From the NCBI GenBank assembly GCA_015680685.1, contig MNCI01027001.1:231044-295043 (forward strand): a stretch of 64,000 nt of DNA, in the 5' to 3' direction. The position numbers and the translations under genes were made by a program. Source of the DNA: Gnetum montanum. Lineage: Eukaryota > Streptophyta > Gnetopsida > Gnetales > Gnetaceae. Of the stretch, positions 48,440 through 59,149 are shown in pieces (the first letter of the stretch is position 1; each line of letters opens with the position of its first letter). A model generated the notes under the pieces. The model was given only the letters and a program-made list of their open reading frames with translations. It searched no databases and was not told where the DNA came from.

Positions 48440-48860
48440 GCAATAGTCCATTATAACTATAAACTAGCACAAATAGTCCTCTATGACTATAAATTAGCAT
48501 AGATAGTCCGCTATGACTATAATTTAGCACAAATAGTCTGCTATGACTATAAATTGGCATAGATCATCTGCTATGATACTAAACTAGCATAGATAGTCCA
48601 CTATGACTATAAAATGGAATACCATGTCTACCATGATGTAAAACTGGCATAGCTCATTCTTGGATCATGATGTTAAACTGGCACAACATCCACCATCTGC
48701 TATGATGTTAAAATGGTAGATGAAAATTTGCTAAGACTATAAACTAGCACATCACTGTTTTCCAGGACCTTAAACTAGGTCCATAGTCTACTAAGATCCT
48801 AAACTAGTATAGCATATGGTTTACCAGGATGTTAAATTGGGTTTGCATTTAACACACATA
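48440..48860 (+). repeat. Module-border repeat cluster, D after integrase (tandem 30-bp array)
   Basis: The clearest array of the motif: successive 30-bp units 'atagtcctctatgactataaattagcatag', drifting to 'tgctatgatgttaaaatggtaga' and 'ctaggacctt aaactagg'-like forms. More copies occur at 49,180-49,290. About ten units here. Confidence 0.8.
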
Positions 48861-49615
48861 GTTTTGCAGACAAGTGAGTAATAATACTTCCAACTCCACA
48901 CCATCTTCCCACATCTGGTGGGTGGGGTAGGGGGCACTGTAATTTGAGGATGGATTTCTTATCATCAAATGAAGCCTTTGGAACATTTACAGTGTCATCA
49001 CCCTCCATCATTTTGCTAATCTTCCAGGGTTGCCCTTGGGCATTTTCCTAATCTTTCAGAGCTCCTACCATAGTCATGAATGCTACCAGTCTTAGGCTGC
49101 ATTGACAACATTATTGACCTTGGATATTTCATTATTGCTTAGAGCTTTCATCATCGACACAACCCTTTGAAGTAGTTTTCTAAGACTATAAACTAGCACA
49201 TCACAATCTACTAGGACCTTAAACTAGGCCCACAATCTACTAAGACCCTAAACTAGCATAGCATATGATTTACCAAGACCTTAAACTAGGTTTGTAGTTT
49301 AACACACATAGTTTTATAGATAGGCAAGTAATAATACTTCCAACTCCACACCATCTACCCACATATGGTGGGTGGGGCAAGGGGCACTACAGTTTCTTGT
49401 CATCAAACGAAGCCTTTGGAACATTTACAGTGTCATCGCCCTCTGACATTTTGCTAATCTTCCATAGTTACCCTTGGGCATTTTGCTAACCTTTTCGAGC
49501 TCTTTCCATGGTCACCAATGCTACCAATACTAGGCCACACTAACAACATTATCAACCTTGGGTATTTCATTATTTCCTAGAGCTCTCATTGTTAACAAAA
49601 CCCTTTGAAGTAGTG
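48720..49615. repeat. Tandem duplication, about 445 bp unit, 3' region of D
   Basis: 48,720-49,165 and 49,166-49,615 share the motif units, 'aataatacttccaactccacaccatct', a purine-rich 'ggtgggtggggtagggggcact' (48,920 and 49,369), and 'gaagcctttggaacatttacagtgtcatc'. Offset about 445-450 bp. Confidence 0.8.
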
Positions 49616-50804
49616 GCAGCATTAGGTCCCCTGTCATCTTGCCTACTTTGTCAGGATCTTGCCATTTCTTGAGCACTTGCCTCTAATTTGATTGTTGGAG
49701 CTTTTGCAACTTTCTCGCTCTAGTACCTACACTAGTTTTCTTGTAATGACCCGTTAAGCTCTTATAACTAGTCTAGCACTCACAGCACTCGTAGCATATT
49801 TGCATCTAGCAGTTTACTCTCATCTCATGTTGTGTGCTTATTTTCTTATTTTTTCTATGTTGTGTTTACAAGATGAAGCCTTGAAGGTGGTCATGCAGAG
49901 ATGCATCTTGTCATAGTAGCAAGTCACCACATTTCTTTGATGTGCATGACTAGACTAGCTAATCCACTCAATAGTGCACATCCCTAACTATAGCCTACTT
50001 GTATTTACCTATTTACTTTGCATCTCCCTACCTTCCTCTGCACCATTGAGCTTGCAACCCCTCCGATGCACATGACACCTCTTTATGTCAATCGTAGAAT
50101 AAATAGAGAACATAATGCAACTCATCCTATGGGGAGCCTTTGTGGGTTGGTCAAAGCCCAAGTGGATGTAACAAAACTCATCCTAGAGAGGAAACACCTA
50201 TCCTATAGATGCAACACAATTGCACTAAAGCCAAGCCTGTGAGGTGGCATGTAGCCCACTTAAAAAAAAGAATCCTGTAGCTAGGGTCTTGCAATGTGTA
50301 GCACACAAAGCAAGTTCATTGCAAAAAAAAAAAAAAAAAGTAAAAAATCAAAAATAAAAATAAAAAGAGGAAAAGCAAAGAAAAATAGGGTAGAACATGT
50401 CCCCAAGCAAAATTAGCAAAGCTGCAATTTTTCAATTGGTCTAACCCCTGAATCCTCATTGACCTTCTCATAAGCACTCTAATGAGAGGTTAGAATTTCA
50501 AGGGCAAGCCATTATGGTACTATGGACATTAAATCTCTCATAAGCATTTTGATGAGAGATCACTATTTTGGCAACAAGCCACCTTGGTGCCACATCTTGT
50601 AGTTTCACACTATTCACATTTCATCCCCTTGTTACCCAGCACACTCCCTACACCCTTTGCCCATAGCATGCCACTACCCTTAGCACTCTTGATCATGGTG
50701 AAGCAACATCCAGTTGGGTACTAACAAGCAATGTTGGTGCCAAGCCTATTGTGGTGTTTTTTCATTCTTTGTTAACATCTCTTGGGCCATCCCTCTAGAC
50801 ATCA
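49616..50804 (+). other. 3' untranslated region of element D
   Basis: No coding similarity. Contains an A-rich tract (50,325-50,390) and paired segments 'ctctcataagcactctaatgagag' and 'ctctcataagcattttgatgagag' near 50,468 and 50,532 that could form local hairpins. Confidence 0.5.
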
Positions 50805-50819
50805 ACAAAGAGGGGCTAA
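50805..50819 (+). other. Polypurine tract of element D
   Basis: ACAAAGAGGGGCTAA just before the 3' LTR; equivalent to AAAGAGGGACCAT in C. Confidence 0.7.
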
Positions 50820-52298
50820 TAAAACACCACCAAATTTGGGCTCCCATGTCTCAACTCAAAATTTGTCTAAGTGTCAAAAACTTAGGAATTTTTTTCTAAG
50901 TGTTGAGACTATGTTTCCCACTTCTAGGACTACACTCCAAAGCATAACTAGTGTAGTTGACACAAATAATCTAGATTTGCAAATTTTTTCTAAGTGTCAA
51001 TAGTAGCTGTAGAGTTTTCTAAGTGTCCTAGCTACACTTTCCTTGCGAAGACTACACTCCATAGCATGCTCACTATAGTCAGCACAGAAATGACCAATTT
51101 TTTGAATTTGCCTACGTGTCAATATAGAGGTTGTTGAGCATGGTTAGCATGGAGGAAATAGTTTGGCAGAACTTCTAACTTCTAAGCCTATGCTCCCTAC
51201 TATGCTCTAGAGCATAGTCATTGTAGTATGCATTGAACCTCACTTCTTTTTTTTTTTTGTAAAACTTGCCTAACTATTAGACTATGCTCTAGAGCGTAGT
51301 TAGAATAGTCATGTAGAACTACCTTCGAAAGCCTCCAGAACTCAACATTGGTTGGCATCTTAGCTCCAACATTCCTTTGGCAAGCAAGATTAGCAATTTT
51401 CACTTCTTTTGCATCCACTCAACACCATTCGAGAAAGTGAATAGCATAGTCCCAGAGTGTAGTTTCCAAAGCTACATTGTTTTGTATTATTTTCAAGTAC
51501 ATTACAATTTGTTTGGAACTTACACATGAAATCTTGGTAGTGTAGTCATAGTTTGGTAGTTTTATGGGGTCTATTAGAGCACACCAACAAAACACCATTT
51601 ACTTCAGTGGGAGCGTAGTTGGAGCTAACATAATCCCAACTAACCTTCTAGCATGTGGTGCCTAATTCATGACTCACACTAACCATAGGCCTATAAATAC
51701 CCCAACACTTCATGTTTTAAGGATTGGGAAACTAAAAGAAAAGTTGGCATTTGAAGCAATTTATTGACATTTTAGCACTTAGCAAACTCAAAGCACATTT
51801 GGCATTCTTAGGCAAACACCAGCGCAAACCATGACAACACTATTGTACACTACCCAACACCTTTGTGCACTACCCAGCACACCACCAACCACCATAGCTT
51901 GCAAGACACCATGGTAGCCAACCCAGTAAGCCCAAACTTCATGAAAAATGTCAATTTTTGTAGCCTAGACATCTTGAGACTTGCATTTTCTCTTGCATTT
52001 TAGCATTCTATTTGCATTTTTTTCTATTTTACACATATTTGAGTGTTTGCACCCTTGTTTTGCACTAGAAACCTTGACTACGCTCACCCTCGTAGGCACC
52101 ACAAATGTTGTAAGCATTGTGCAAACCCTTGACACTTGTTTCATCATAACATCCATAAGTCCTAATTCAATCAACAAGACCATTATGGGCACCCTGCCTC
52201 CATTCCTAGCAGGCTCTCATGTAGATGCAGGGTTGAGGCTATGTGACCACAGACCTCTCAATGTACCATTCCAGCCTCTGACATTTTTGGTTACTATA
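50820..52298 (+). repeat. 3' LTR of element D
   Basis: 1,479 bp; starts TAAAACACCACCAAATTTGG (terminal TG mutated to TA) and ends ACTATA (CA mutated to TA). TATA box TATAAATA at 51,692-51,699, with ACCCCAACACTTCATG downstream as in the 5' copy. It is about 130 bp shorter than the 5' LTR through small internal deletions. Confidence 0.87.
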
Positions 52299-53170
52299 GT
52301 CCTTGTTCCTCTTCTTGAATAGTTGTTGCAAGTGTCTTATCCTTCATCATCTCTATCCAATTAATGGTTGGAGCATGTTTGGTAGCATCATTTGTATAGT
52401 AGAATATCCCCCCNTAATGATACATGGAAAGGGAAGTGCCTTTCTTCCAGATTCATTCTCTTTAAACTGCTTCTCCATCTCTAGATAGATTAGCTATTGA
52501 AGGTTGATAGGTAATCTCCCACACAAAGCAACACACACATGGGTAGAAAAAGTAATGATCTTGGTGTGCCTCACTATGGGGTTTAGGTGAAAGGTTGTAA
52601 TCTTGTATTGAATTCTTTCTACTAATGTGAGCACACCGTAATCCTTGCAATTGACACCATAGCACCCTTGAACCCATTTCTTTTTGATGCTGGGGTCCAC
52701 CTACATTGGAATCTCGACAAGATTCATCCCAGTTTCTAGCAATGTAAGTGCTTCAACAATGGGCAACACTAAGTAGGACATTAAGATGTTGTTTATTTTG
52801 ATAGTTAAACTAGCCTACTTGTTGTTTCGAAATAATAATGTCTCTCCCATATACTACTCCCTACTAAAAGTGATAATTGGCCACATGGGAGAGGTCTTCA
52901 GTTGACCTTGTACCTCCTTAGGTGCTTGTTTTAGGAAAGAGCCAAAGTTTAACTCCTAGAGCATCATCTTTTGGACCTTCTTGGATCTAATTTGAGTTAG
53001 GTAGGCATCTATCAAGATCACCTCAAGGTTTTCTTGCTAAGCTAGTGCCTCATCTCATTGGGAATGTTCTATTGCTACTCCTAGTTCTAGAATCTGACAA
53101 ATGGATTCCACTTCATACCCTTCCCAAAGAGGATCCATGGCCTAAGTTGCAATTGGTTCTGGCCCCTTTC
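52299..53170 (-). pseudogene. Downstream ORF of element B, piece 1 (N-terminal end)
   Basis: Minus-strand coding remnant of the ORF following integrase in B. The open part at 52,700-52,494 reads KKKWVQGCYGVNCKDYGVLT, LVERIQYKITTFHLNPIVRH and IITFSTHVCVALCGRLPINL. Upstream text includes LPIVEALTLLETGMNLVEIP (about 52,780-52,720). A single undetermined base lies at 52,414. The conserved-looking VQGCYGVN...YG.LT..ER..YK.T.F.LNP..R pattern suggests a globular domain I cannot name. The ORF continues as pieces 2-4 after removal of D, C and A. Total about 2.7 kb, larger than a typical Athila env-like ORF. Confidence 0.65.
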
Positions 53171-53275
53171 CATCTTGGCTATTTCTTATTTTGTTAAGAT
53201 GGTCATCCTTCCTACATGTGTTTACCTTTCAGTGCCATCTATGGTCACAACACATCCATGGATTAGTAGATATAA

Positions 53276-53831
53276 TGTGTAACTTTAAATTTTTTGAATA
53301 CCTTATCACGTTAATTAGTTACACATAACTAACATTGGACCATGGTAGATTAATTATTTTACTAATTAATTTTTATTATAAGTCTCACTAGAGCTTTTTG
53401 GAAGGTTTAACTTTTGTAATTTGGTATTTAAATGTTAATCTCCTAGTTAAACCTTTGTGGAAGTTATAAAAATGACAAAAATTTTTTTGTCAAAAATGAC
53501 ACATTTGTAGCCCCCACAACTAAGAGCTTACCTCTAGTAGCTATAGGGCTAAAGAATGAAGTGATTTGGATAAATTGTTAGGAAGTTATGGGCTCTAAAT
53601 ATTTTAATAAATCCCTTGGCATTTGTGAGCAAATGTAAAAGTTTCTAAGAGGGGTCTCGCATATTTATACTATTTTTGTGCTATGTTGACAAGGTTGCAT
53701 ATACAGGGCCTCATATACACCTAGGCTTTGTCAATGGAGCCTTGTTTATGGGGTCCATAAAAAAAATTTCAAATTTGAATATTTCAAAAAATATAAGGAA
53801 TTTTTGAATTATTTTGGAGTCCATGGAGTCA
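53276..53831 (-). repeat. Possible solo LTR inside element B
   Basis: 556 bp, TGACTCCATGG...GTTACACA on the minus strand, with TATA-like AGTATAAATATGCG near 53,660-53,675. Flanks TATAA (53,271-53,275) and TAGAA (53,832-53,836) match at four of five bases. The U3 text 'tgttgacaaggttgcatatacagggcctcat' resembles the B LTR 'tgtagacaaggttgcgtcgataggggctcat'. No internal region or PBS adjoins it. Alternative: a diverged U3 fragment left by recombination. Confidence 0.45.
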
Positions 53832-55270
53832 TAGAAAAGCTAAGAATATGATTAAATCATTAAAGATGATCTTTAAAAGCTCAAAAATTCAAAATTTTGA
53901 TGGAGAATGTATGAATTAAAGAAAATCCTTAAAGGAGCACATGGTCTGCTATAGAAGATGGGGGTACGAAAGAATCTAATTGCAAGAATGCCCAAGGAGA
54001 TGATGCTTAATGAACCCAACCAAAAGATATGCATGTGGATCCTCCCCATATAAAGCACATGCCTTGTTTGCCCTTGTATAATCTCAACCTATGAAGTCCA
54101 TGGGCTCCATAGGTGATTAATGATTGATGGAAGTTAAGGATCAAACTCTAAAAGATTCCACCAAAGAATTCAAGTACGTTTGACAAAGACACCAAATCAT
54201 GAACATGGATATTGACAGTGAGGTGAGTTATGGGCAGCATAAATGGATGATGAAGAAGGTGGGATGGAATTCCAAGTTAAGGTCATAAGAATTCCCTTGT
54301 GAATTTATGTTTAAATGACCTAAGAAGGTCCATCCTTAGTCCAGACCAACATCAACCACTTTCAATGAATTCACATCATCACTCAAAGATCGATCCACCC
54401 CCTCAAGACACAAGCATTCTTCCACAGAATAACAATTGTTCCTTAAAGGGAAAAAAAGAGAAGAAGTGAGAGAGTGCCTTAGTTAGAGAGGACCTTTAGG
54501 CATGGCTAACATACCTTTCTAGTTCCATAACCAAGGATTTTAGCTTGTTTATTTTTCTAAGGGGTTCACTTTGAATTCCCATCATGTTTTTTTCATTTTA
54601 TATTTTGTTTTGTTGTTTTGTATGTTTTTTTTCCTTTTTAGATGGGAAAAAAGACTTATTCAACTTCCTATTATTGGTCAACATGAAATGGTAAGAAGCC
54701 TGTAAAAACACTCATGCACCCAAGCAAGTAGAAGAGTACAAAGATATTGAGTCCCCTTGAAGTCACACCTTGTGCAAACCTTTGAATCCTTTCTAATTCT
54801 AGAAACTACCAAGGTCATAAATTTATTAAAATTTTATTTAATAAAAGGGACCTCATACTTCCAAACATGAAAAACCATAGAGTTTGTGGATTGATGGATG
54901 TTGTGGACTCATTGCGTATTCCATGAAAAAAGAAACCATGTCTTAGCCATGGATACAAAAGTTCAAACGTAGAAACTAGACATTAGCAAATAAAACATTA
55001 AGTACAAACCACCATTAGTAACAACTACAACACCACTATGTTTTGTTGGTACAAATTATTTTTATTAAGAAAAAATTAGAAAATCACACTAAAATAAAGT
55101 AAAATATATAAGAAAGTGTAAAATATTCAAGAAAAATTTAAATGTACTAATGATGGTGTAAAACAAAAAATGGTGTAGAATAGGAAAAAGTTTTTTTTTT
55201 TAAATTAAAAAGGTGTGAAATAAAATATTTATAAAAAAATGTGTAAAAAAAATAGAAAAACTAAGGAGCC
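53832..55270 (-). other. Post-integrase untranslated region of element B
   Basis: No coding signal. 54,600-54,400 on the minus strand matches the 3' UTR of element A (7,060-7,190). The stretch 55,040-55,260 is A-rich. Confidence 0.55.
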
Positions 55271-55519
55271 ATGTATATGATTAGCATAGATGACCATCTC
55301 TCCTATGACTGAGTTGAAAGGAGGAGGTCCAGAAAATTGAGCATGGTTGTCCATCCATTGAGTTATGTGTTGTATTGGCTTGCTTGGGCTTGTGGAAAGG
55401 CTTTGTCTGATGGATGTTAACCAGTAGCTTTTTGTTTGGGCTTTTAGGTTTGTATATGATCATGGCCTCAAAAGAAAAGGTTTCATCAATTATAAAAGGC
55501 CCCTCCCATAATGTTTGGA

Positions 55520-56530
55520 ATTTGGGTTTTTATGGTACATGTGTGGGGTCCCAATAGAGAACCTTATCTCCTGATTAAAATTTTACTTTCCATATTCTAA
55601 GATCATGACATTGTTTGTTAAATTCTTTGGGCACTTCATTCTAGGATAGGGCTACCAATCAATTTTCTTATAGAAAATTTAAGTTGATTAATCTTTCTTT
55701 TTGTGCCAAACTTAGGTCAAGATCTAGGTCACAGGCCATTGAGAGTGTACAGAGCTTAGATTCAATTAGTAGTGTTGGAAGTTTTCCATACACTAGCTGG
55801 TAGGAAGATTTACCAATATGGAGTTTACAGGTTGAGCAGTAGGCCCAAAGGACATCAATGAGTTTTGTGCTCTAGCCTCTCCTATATTTTTAATAGTTCT
55901 TATTAGAATTTTTGTGATCTCGCTATTAGTCACCTTTACTTTACCATTAGCTTCAGGGTGATAGGGTGTTTTTAATTTATATTCAACCCCTAATAATTGC
56001 ATGAGTTTTCAAAAAGTAGCACCTGTAAAATGGGTTCCATTGTTAGAAATTAATGCATGTAACACCCCAAACCTATTCAGAACATTTTGTTGTACAAATT
56101 GAGTAGTAGTGGATGATGTACAGTTAATGACGATTGCTACTTCTACCCATTTGGTATAGTAATCAATGACGATGATATATATGCCTTTCAATTGGACATG
56201 GATGTGATGGAACCCATGAAATTTATGCCCCATATGTCAAAGGGTTCTAGTGGTTGAATCCACTATTGAGGACTCTCCATACATGTGGTCATCCCACCTT
56301 CTTGTTGACAATGCTCATGAGATTAGATAAATTTATGGACATCCTTGAAGATTTTGGGCCAATAGTATCGTACCATCAATATTTTTATGGCCATGCATCT
56401 CCTAGCATAGTGGGCTCCAGAAGGACCCTCATGAGCATTCTAGAGAACATGCAATTAATTTGCGTTAGGTACACACCAACAAACTAGGTCATTGGTGCAC
56501 ACCTTGTACAGATGTCCATTAATTTCCATA
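55520..56530 (-). pseudogene. Integrase of element B
   Basis: In sense: zinc-binding region with NAHEGPSGAHYA and YYWPKIFKDVHKFI (about 56,440-56,320; one Cys of CxxC is Ser), then the core. VIDYYTKWVEVAIV (about 56,170) keeps the first Asp. The second site reads ALISNNGTHFTGATF (Asp to Asn, about 56,045). The third reads PYHPEANGKVKVTNSEI (Glu to Lys, about 55,940). Two of three catalytic residues are lost, both explainable by G-to-A. The rest of the C-terminal part to about 55,520 is decayed. Motifs are of the Athila type; no chromodomain is seen. Confidence 0.85.
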
Positions 56531-56699
56531 AAGTGCTTAGCTTAATGAAGAAATTGTTGCTTCTTTCTATGGTCCAAATCTTGTGGCATCTCTTGAGTAA
56601 GAAGATAAGTGAGGATGCCATCATACCATTTTGGTTTTACGGGCATGTGCTCATTTATTGCACAAGTAAATAGAAGTTCATCAAAAAATAGATCAGATA

Positions 56700-57990
56700 G
56701 TGGACTTTTCTTCTCTTTGTTATCACATCACAATTGAGACAAGTGATTAGTGACCACATTCTCAATTTCCTTTTGATCTACCATTGTGAGATCAAATTCT
56801 TGTAAGATCACTAGCCACCATATGACACAGGGACTCACCATTGGCTTGTTCATGAGGAAGCGAATGGAACTATGATTTGTGTGCATAAATACTTTATATC
56901 CAAGCACATAGTGCCTAAACTTCTCTAAAGCAAACACCATTACCATCAATTCTTTCTCTATGGTTGTGTACATCAATTGTGCACTCATAATGCTTCAACT
57001 TGTGCAATGGATGTAATATGGATTATTTTCTAACTACATAAGCATGACTCCCAAGGCATAGTTAGATGCATTCATCATGATATAGAATGGTCTTGACTAG
57101 TCAGGTGATCATAGAAGTAGATTCACTACAAGCTTCTGCTTGAGGCTTTATAATGCATTTTTGAATTTCTTGGTCTAGATGAAACAAGCATCTTTCTTTG
57201 TTAGCTCAACCAATGGTTCCATAATATTAGAAAAATTCTCTATAAATCACTGGTAGTAGCCAGTGTGTCCAATGAATGGCCAAACATCTTTGATGGTTTC
57301 GAGTTGGTAAGTGATTCCTTAGATGATCCTTATCTTTTTGGGGCCTACCTTGATCCCTTCCTACAAAATTATGTGTCCCAATACAATGCCTTCTTGGACC
57401 ATGAGATGACTCTTTTGCCAATTGAGCCATAGATTTGTTTCCACACATCTTTTTAGTAATTGCTCAAGGTGGTTCAAGGCTTTCTCAAATGTAGCATCAT
57501 AAGTGGAGAAGTCATCCATGAAGACTTCTACTCTGCTACCTATTTGCTACTAAAAGATGCTTAAGACCAAGCAATGGAATGTAGCAGGAGTATTACATAG
57601 ACCAAAAGGCATCTTAAGATATGCAAAGGCTTCCCAAGGACTTGTGAATGTTGTTTAGCTTAATCTTATGGTGAAATTTAGATTTGGTTATAACCACTAT
57701 AACCATCCAGAAAACTATAATAGTAATGCCTAGATATGGTGTCCAACACCTAATCAATGAATGACAATGAAAAATGATCTTTGAATGTTGCCATGTTTAA
57801 TAGCCTGAAGTTGATACAAACCTGCTATTTGCCACCTCTCTTTGGCACTATGATGAGTGGACTAACCCACTCAGTATCCACAATGGGGTAGATGAACCCT
57901 ACCTTAAGGAATTCCTCAATCTCCTCTTTGATACTCTGCTTTAATTTTGGATTCAACCATCATTGTGGTTGCCTTCTTGGCCTCATGGAT
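56700..57990 (-). pseudogene. Reverse transcriptase and RNase H of element B
   Basis: RT in sense from 57,990: TEWVSPLIIVPKRGGK (57,880 region), SFLDGYSGYNQI (57,700 region), then the active-site box VFMDDF with FMDD at 57,511-57,522, the form usual in Athila. A thumb region follows (LNWQKSHLMVQEGIVLGHII). RNase H: FYIMMNASNYALGVML (about 57,080, Asp to Asn), YTTIEKELMVMVFALEKFRH (56,960), YVLGYKVFMHTNHSSIRFLM (Asp of TDH changed to Asn) and an end at 56,728 with VVTNHLSQL (from ADHLSRL). There is no second RNase H between this and integrase, which separates B from C and D. Confidence 0.87.
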
Positions 57991-58469
57991 AGATCAGTGT
58001 AAATGCATTACTGGCATATCTATGGATCAATTCTAGTGAGTTCAAGATATAATAAAGTAAAGGTTGTTGGTCATTTGTTGATCACTTTTAATAGTTTTGC
58101 TTTCTATTTAGGAGAAAGTTTAGCATTAAGTATAACTAGCTTGTCATTTTTTAAGAATGCATATTCCAGGCCAATGGGTAGATTTTTCACCTATAAGGGC
58201 TCTTGTTTAAAATTCTTAGGGATCTCCAACTCTCCACAATTGGTATTAGTGTTTTTATCATCAAATAATTGGTGATGAACTTGCTCTAGTTCATCCATTC
58301 TTGTGACATAGGTGCATGTCAAGCTCTCAGCAGGTTCCATGCACATTATGATACTATTAGAATCAGTGATTAGCCACTGGGTCATCTCTTGTTTTGTGAC
58401 TATTGCATATAAACACCTTTGAATATCTACTTCATGTGCACACTACCTACATGTAGAAATAGATGTTCA

Positions 58470-59060
58470 TTTCATAGACCAAAGTTTCTACATGCAATTA
58501 CACCTTGTATCGATGTATGCAATGCATGGAACTCATCTCTTCTTAATCCTTCCAAATGTATTTTTTTTCAATATCTCTATGGAAAGATCTCTGATGCCCA
58601 TTCTTGCATCAATAGTGCTTACCCATGTCCTTCTCATAATGATTGGGAAGTATTCCTTATAGTTCTTAACCTTAATTACTAGAAAATAAATAGGATAAGA
58701 CCACCTAGAGATCATGATTACAATGTCTTTGATTAGTCCTAATGGGATAGTGATGGACTAGTCTACCAATTCCAATTTGATATTACTCTTCTTGTTATGC
58801 AGTAGGTTCTAGGTAGTATACATCTCATGAGAAATCAAGTTCACATTTGAACCTAAATCAAAAAGAGCTTTAGATGGTTCATTTCTAACAATCTGTAAAT
58901 AGATAAGGGGACTCCCATGATCAACTAATTTCTTGGAAAGGTTTTTAGCCTAGATCCAATCAGATATGACATGAGTGAGCATAACAATATAAATTTTGGA
59001 TGGCATTTGGTTTGAAGGATATTTAATGGAATTGTTTGTAGAGGATGAGGTAATAGTAGG
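58470..59060 (-). pseudogene. Aspartic protease of element B
   Basis: PSKALFDLGSNVNLISHEMY with the DLG triad at 58,860-58,852; ALxDLGxSVNLM is the typical Athila protease signature. Followed by IKLELVD, SITIPLGLIKDIVI and the flap/C-terminal region (YPIYFLVIKVKNYKEYFPII, about 58,700-58,640), ending with GIRDLSIEI. Several stops. RT begins about 0.5 kb downstream, the ordinary Ty3 arrangement, in contrast to C and D. Confidence 0.85.
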
Positions 59061-59149
59061 ATGACTAGACATTTGATTTTTTAAGGGCTTAGTAGGGTTG
59101 TTGGTTTGATAGAATGATCATTTACGAGCATGAGGTTCTAAACCCTTTG

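Larger units (their letters stand above)
32502..52298 (+). mobile_element. Element D: 19.8-kb Tat/Ogre-like Ty3 retrotransposon with antisense gene
   Basis: LTRs at 32,502-34,114 and 50,820-52,298 in plus orientation. In sense: LTR, PBS, upstream ORF, minisatellite leader, gag with zinc knuckle, protease, 5-kb spacer with a minus-strand spliced gene, RT, RNase H, aRH, integrase, repeat-rich 3' region, polypurine tract, LTR. Same family architecture as C but clearly diverged. Active-site changes in RT (YIDN) and integrase show it is dead. Flanks are GTTGT (32,497-32,501) and GTCCT (52,299-52,303), only three of five matching. It interrupts the downstream ORF of B. Confidence 0.86.

Noticed and set aside
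32497-52303. Target-site duplication GTTGT/GTCCT for element D
   Set aside because: Only three of five bases match; boundaries rest on LTR alignment instead.
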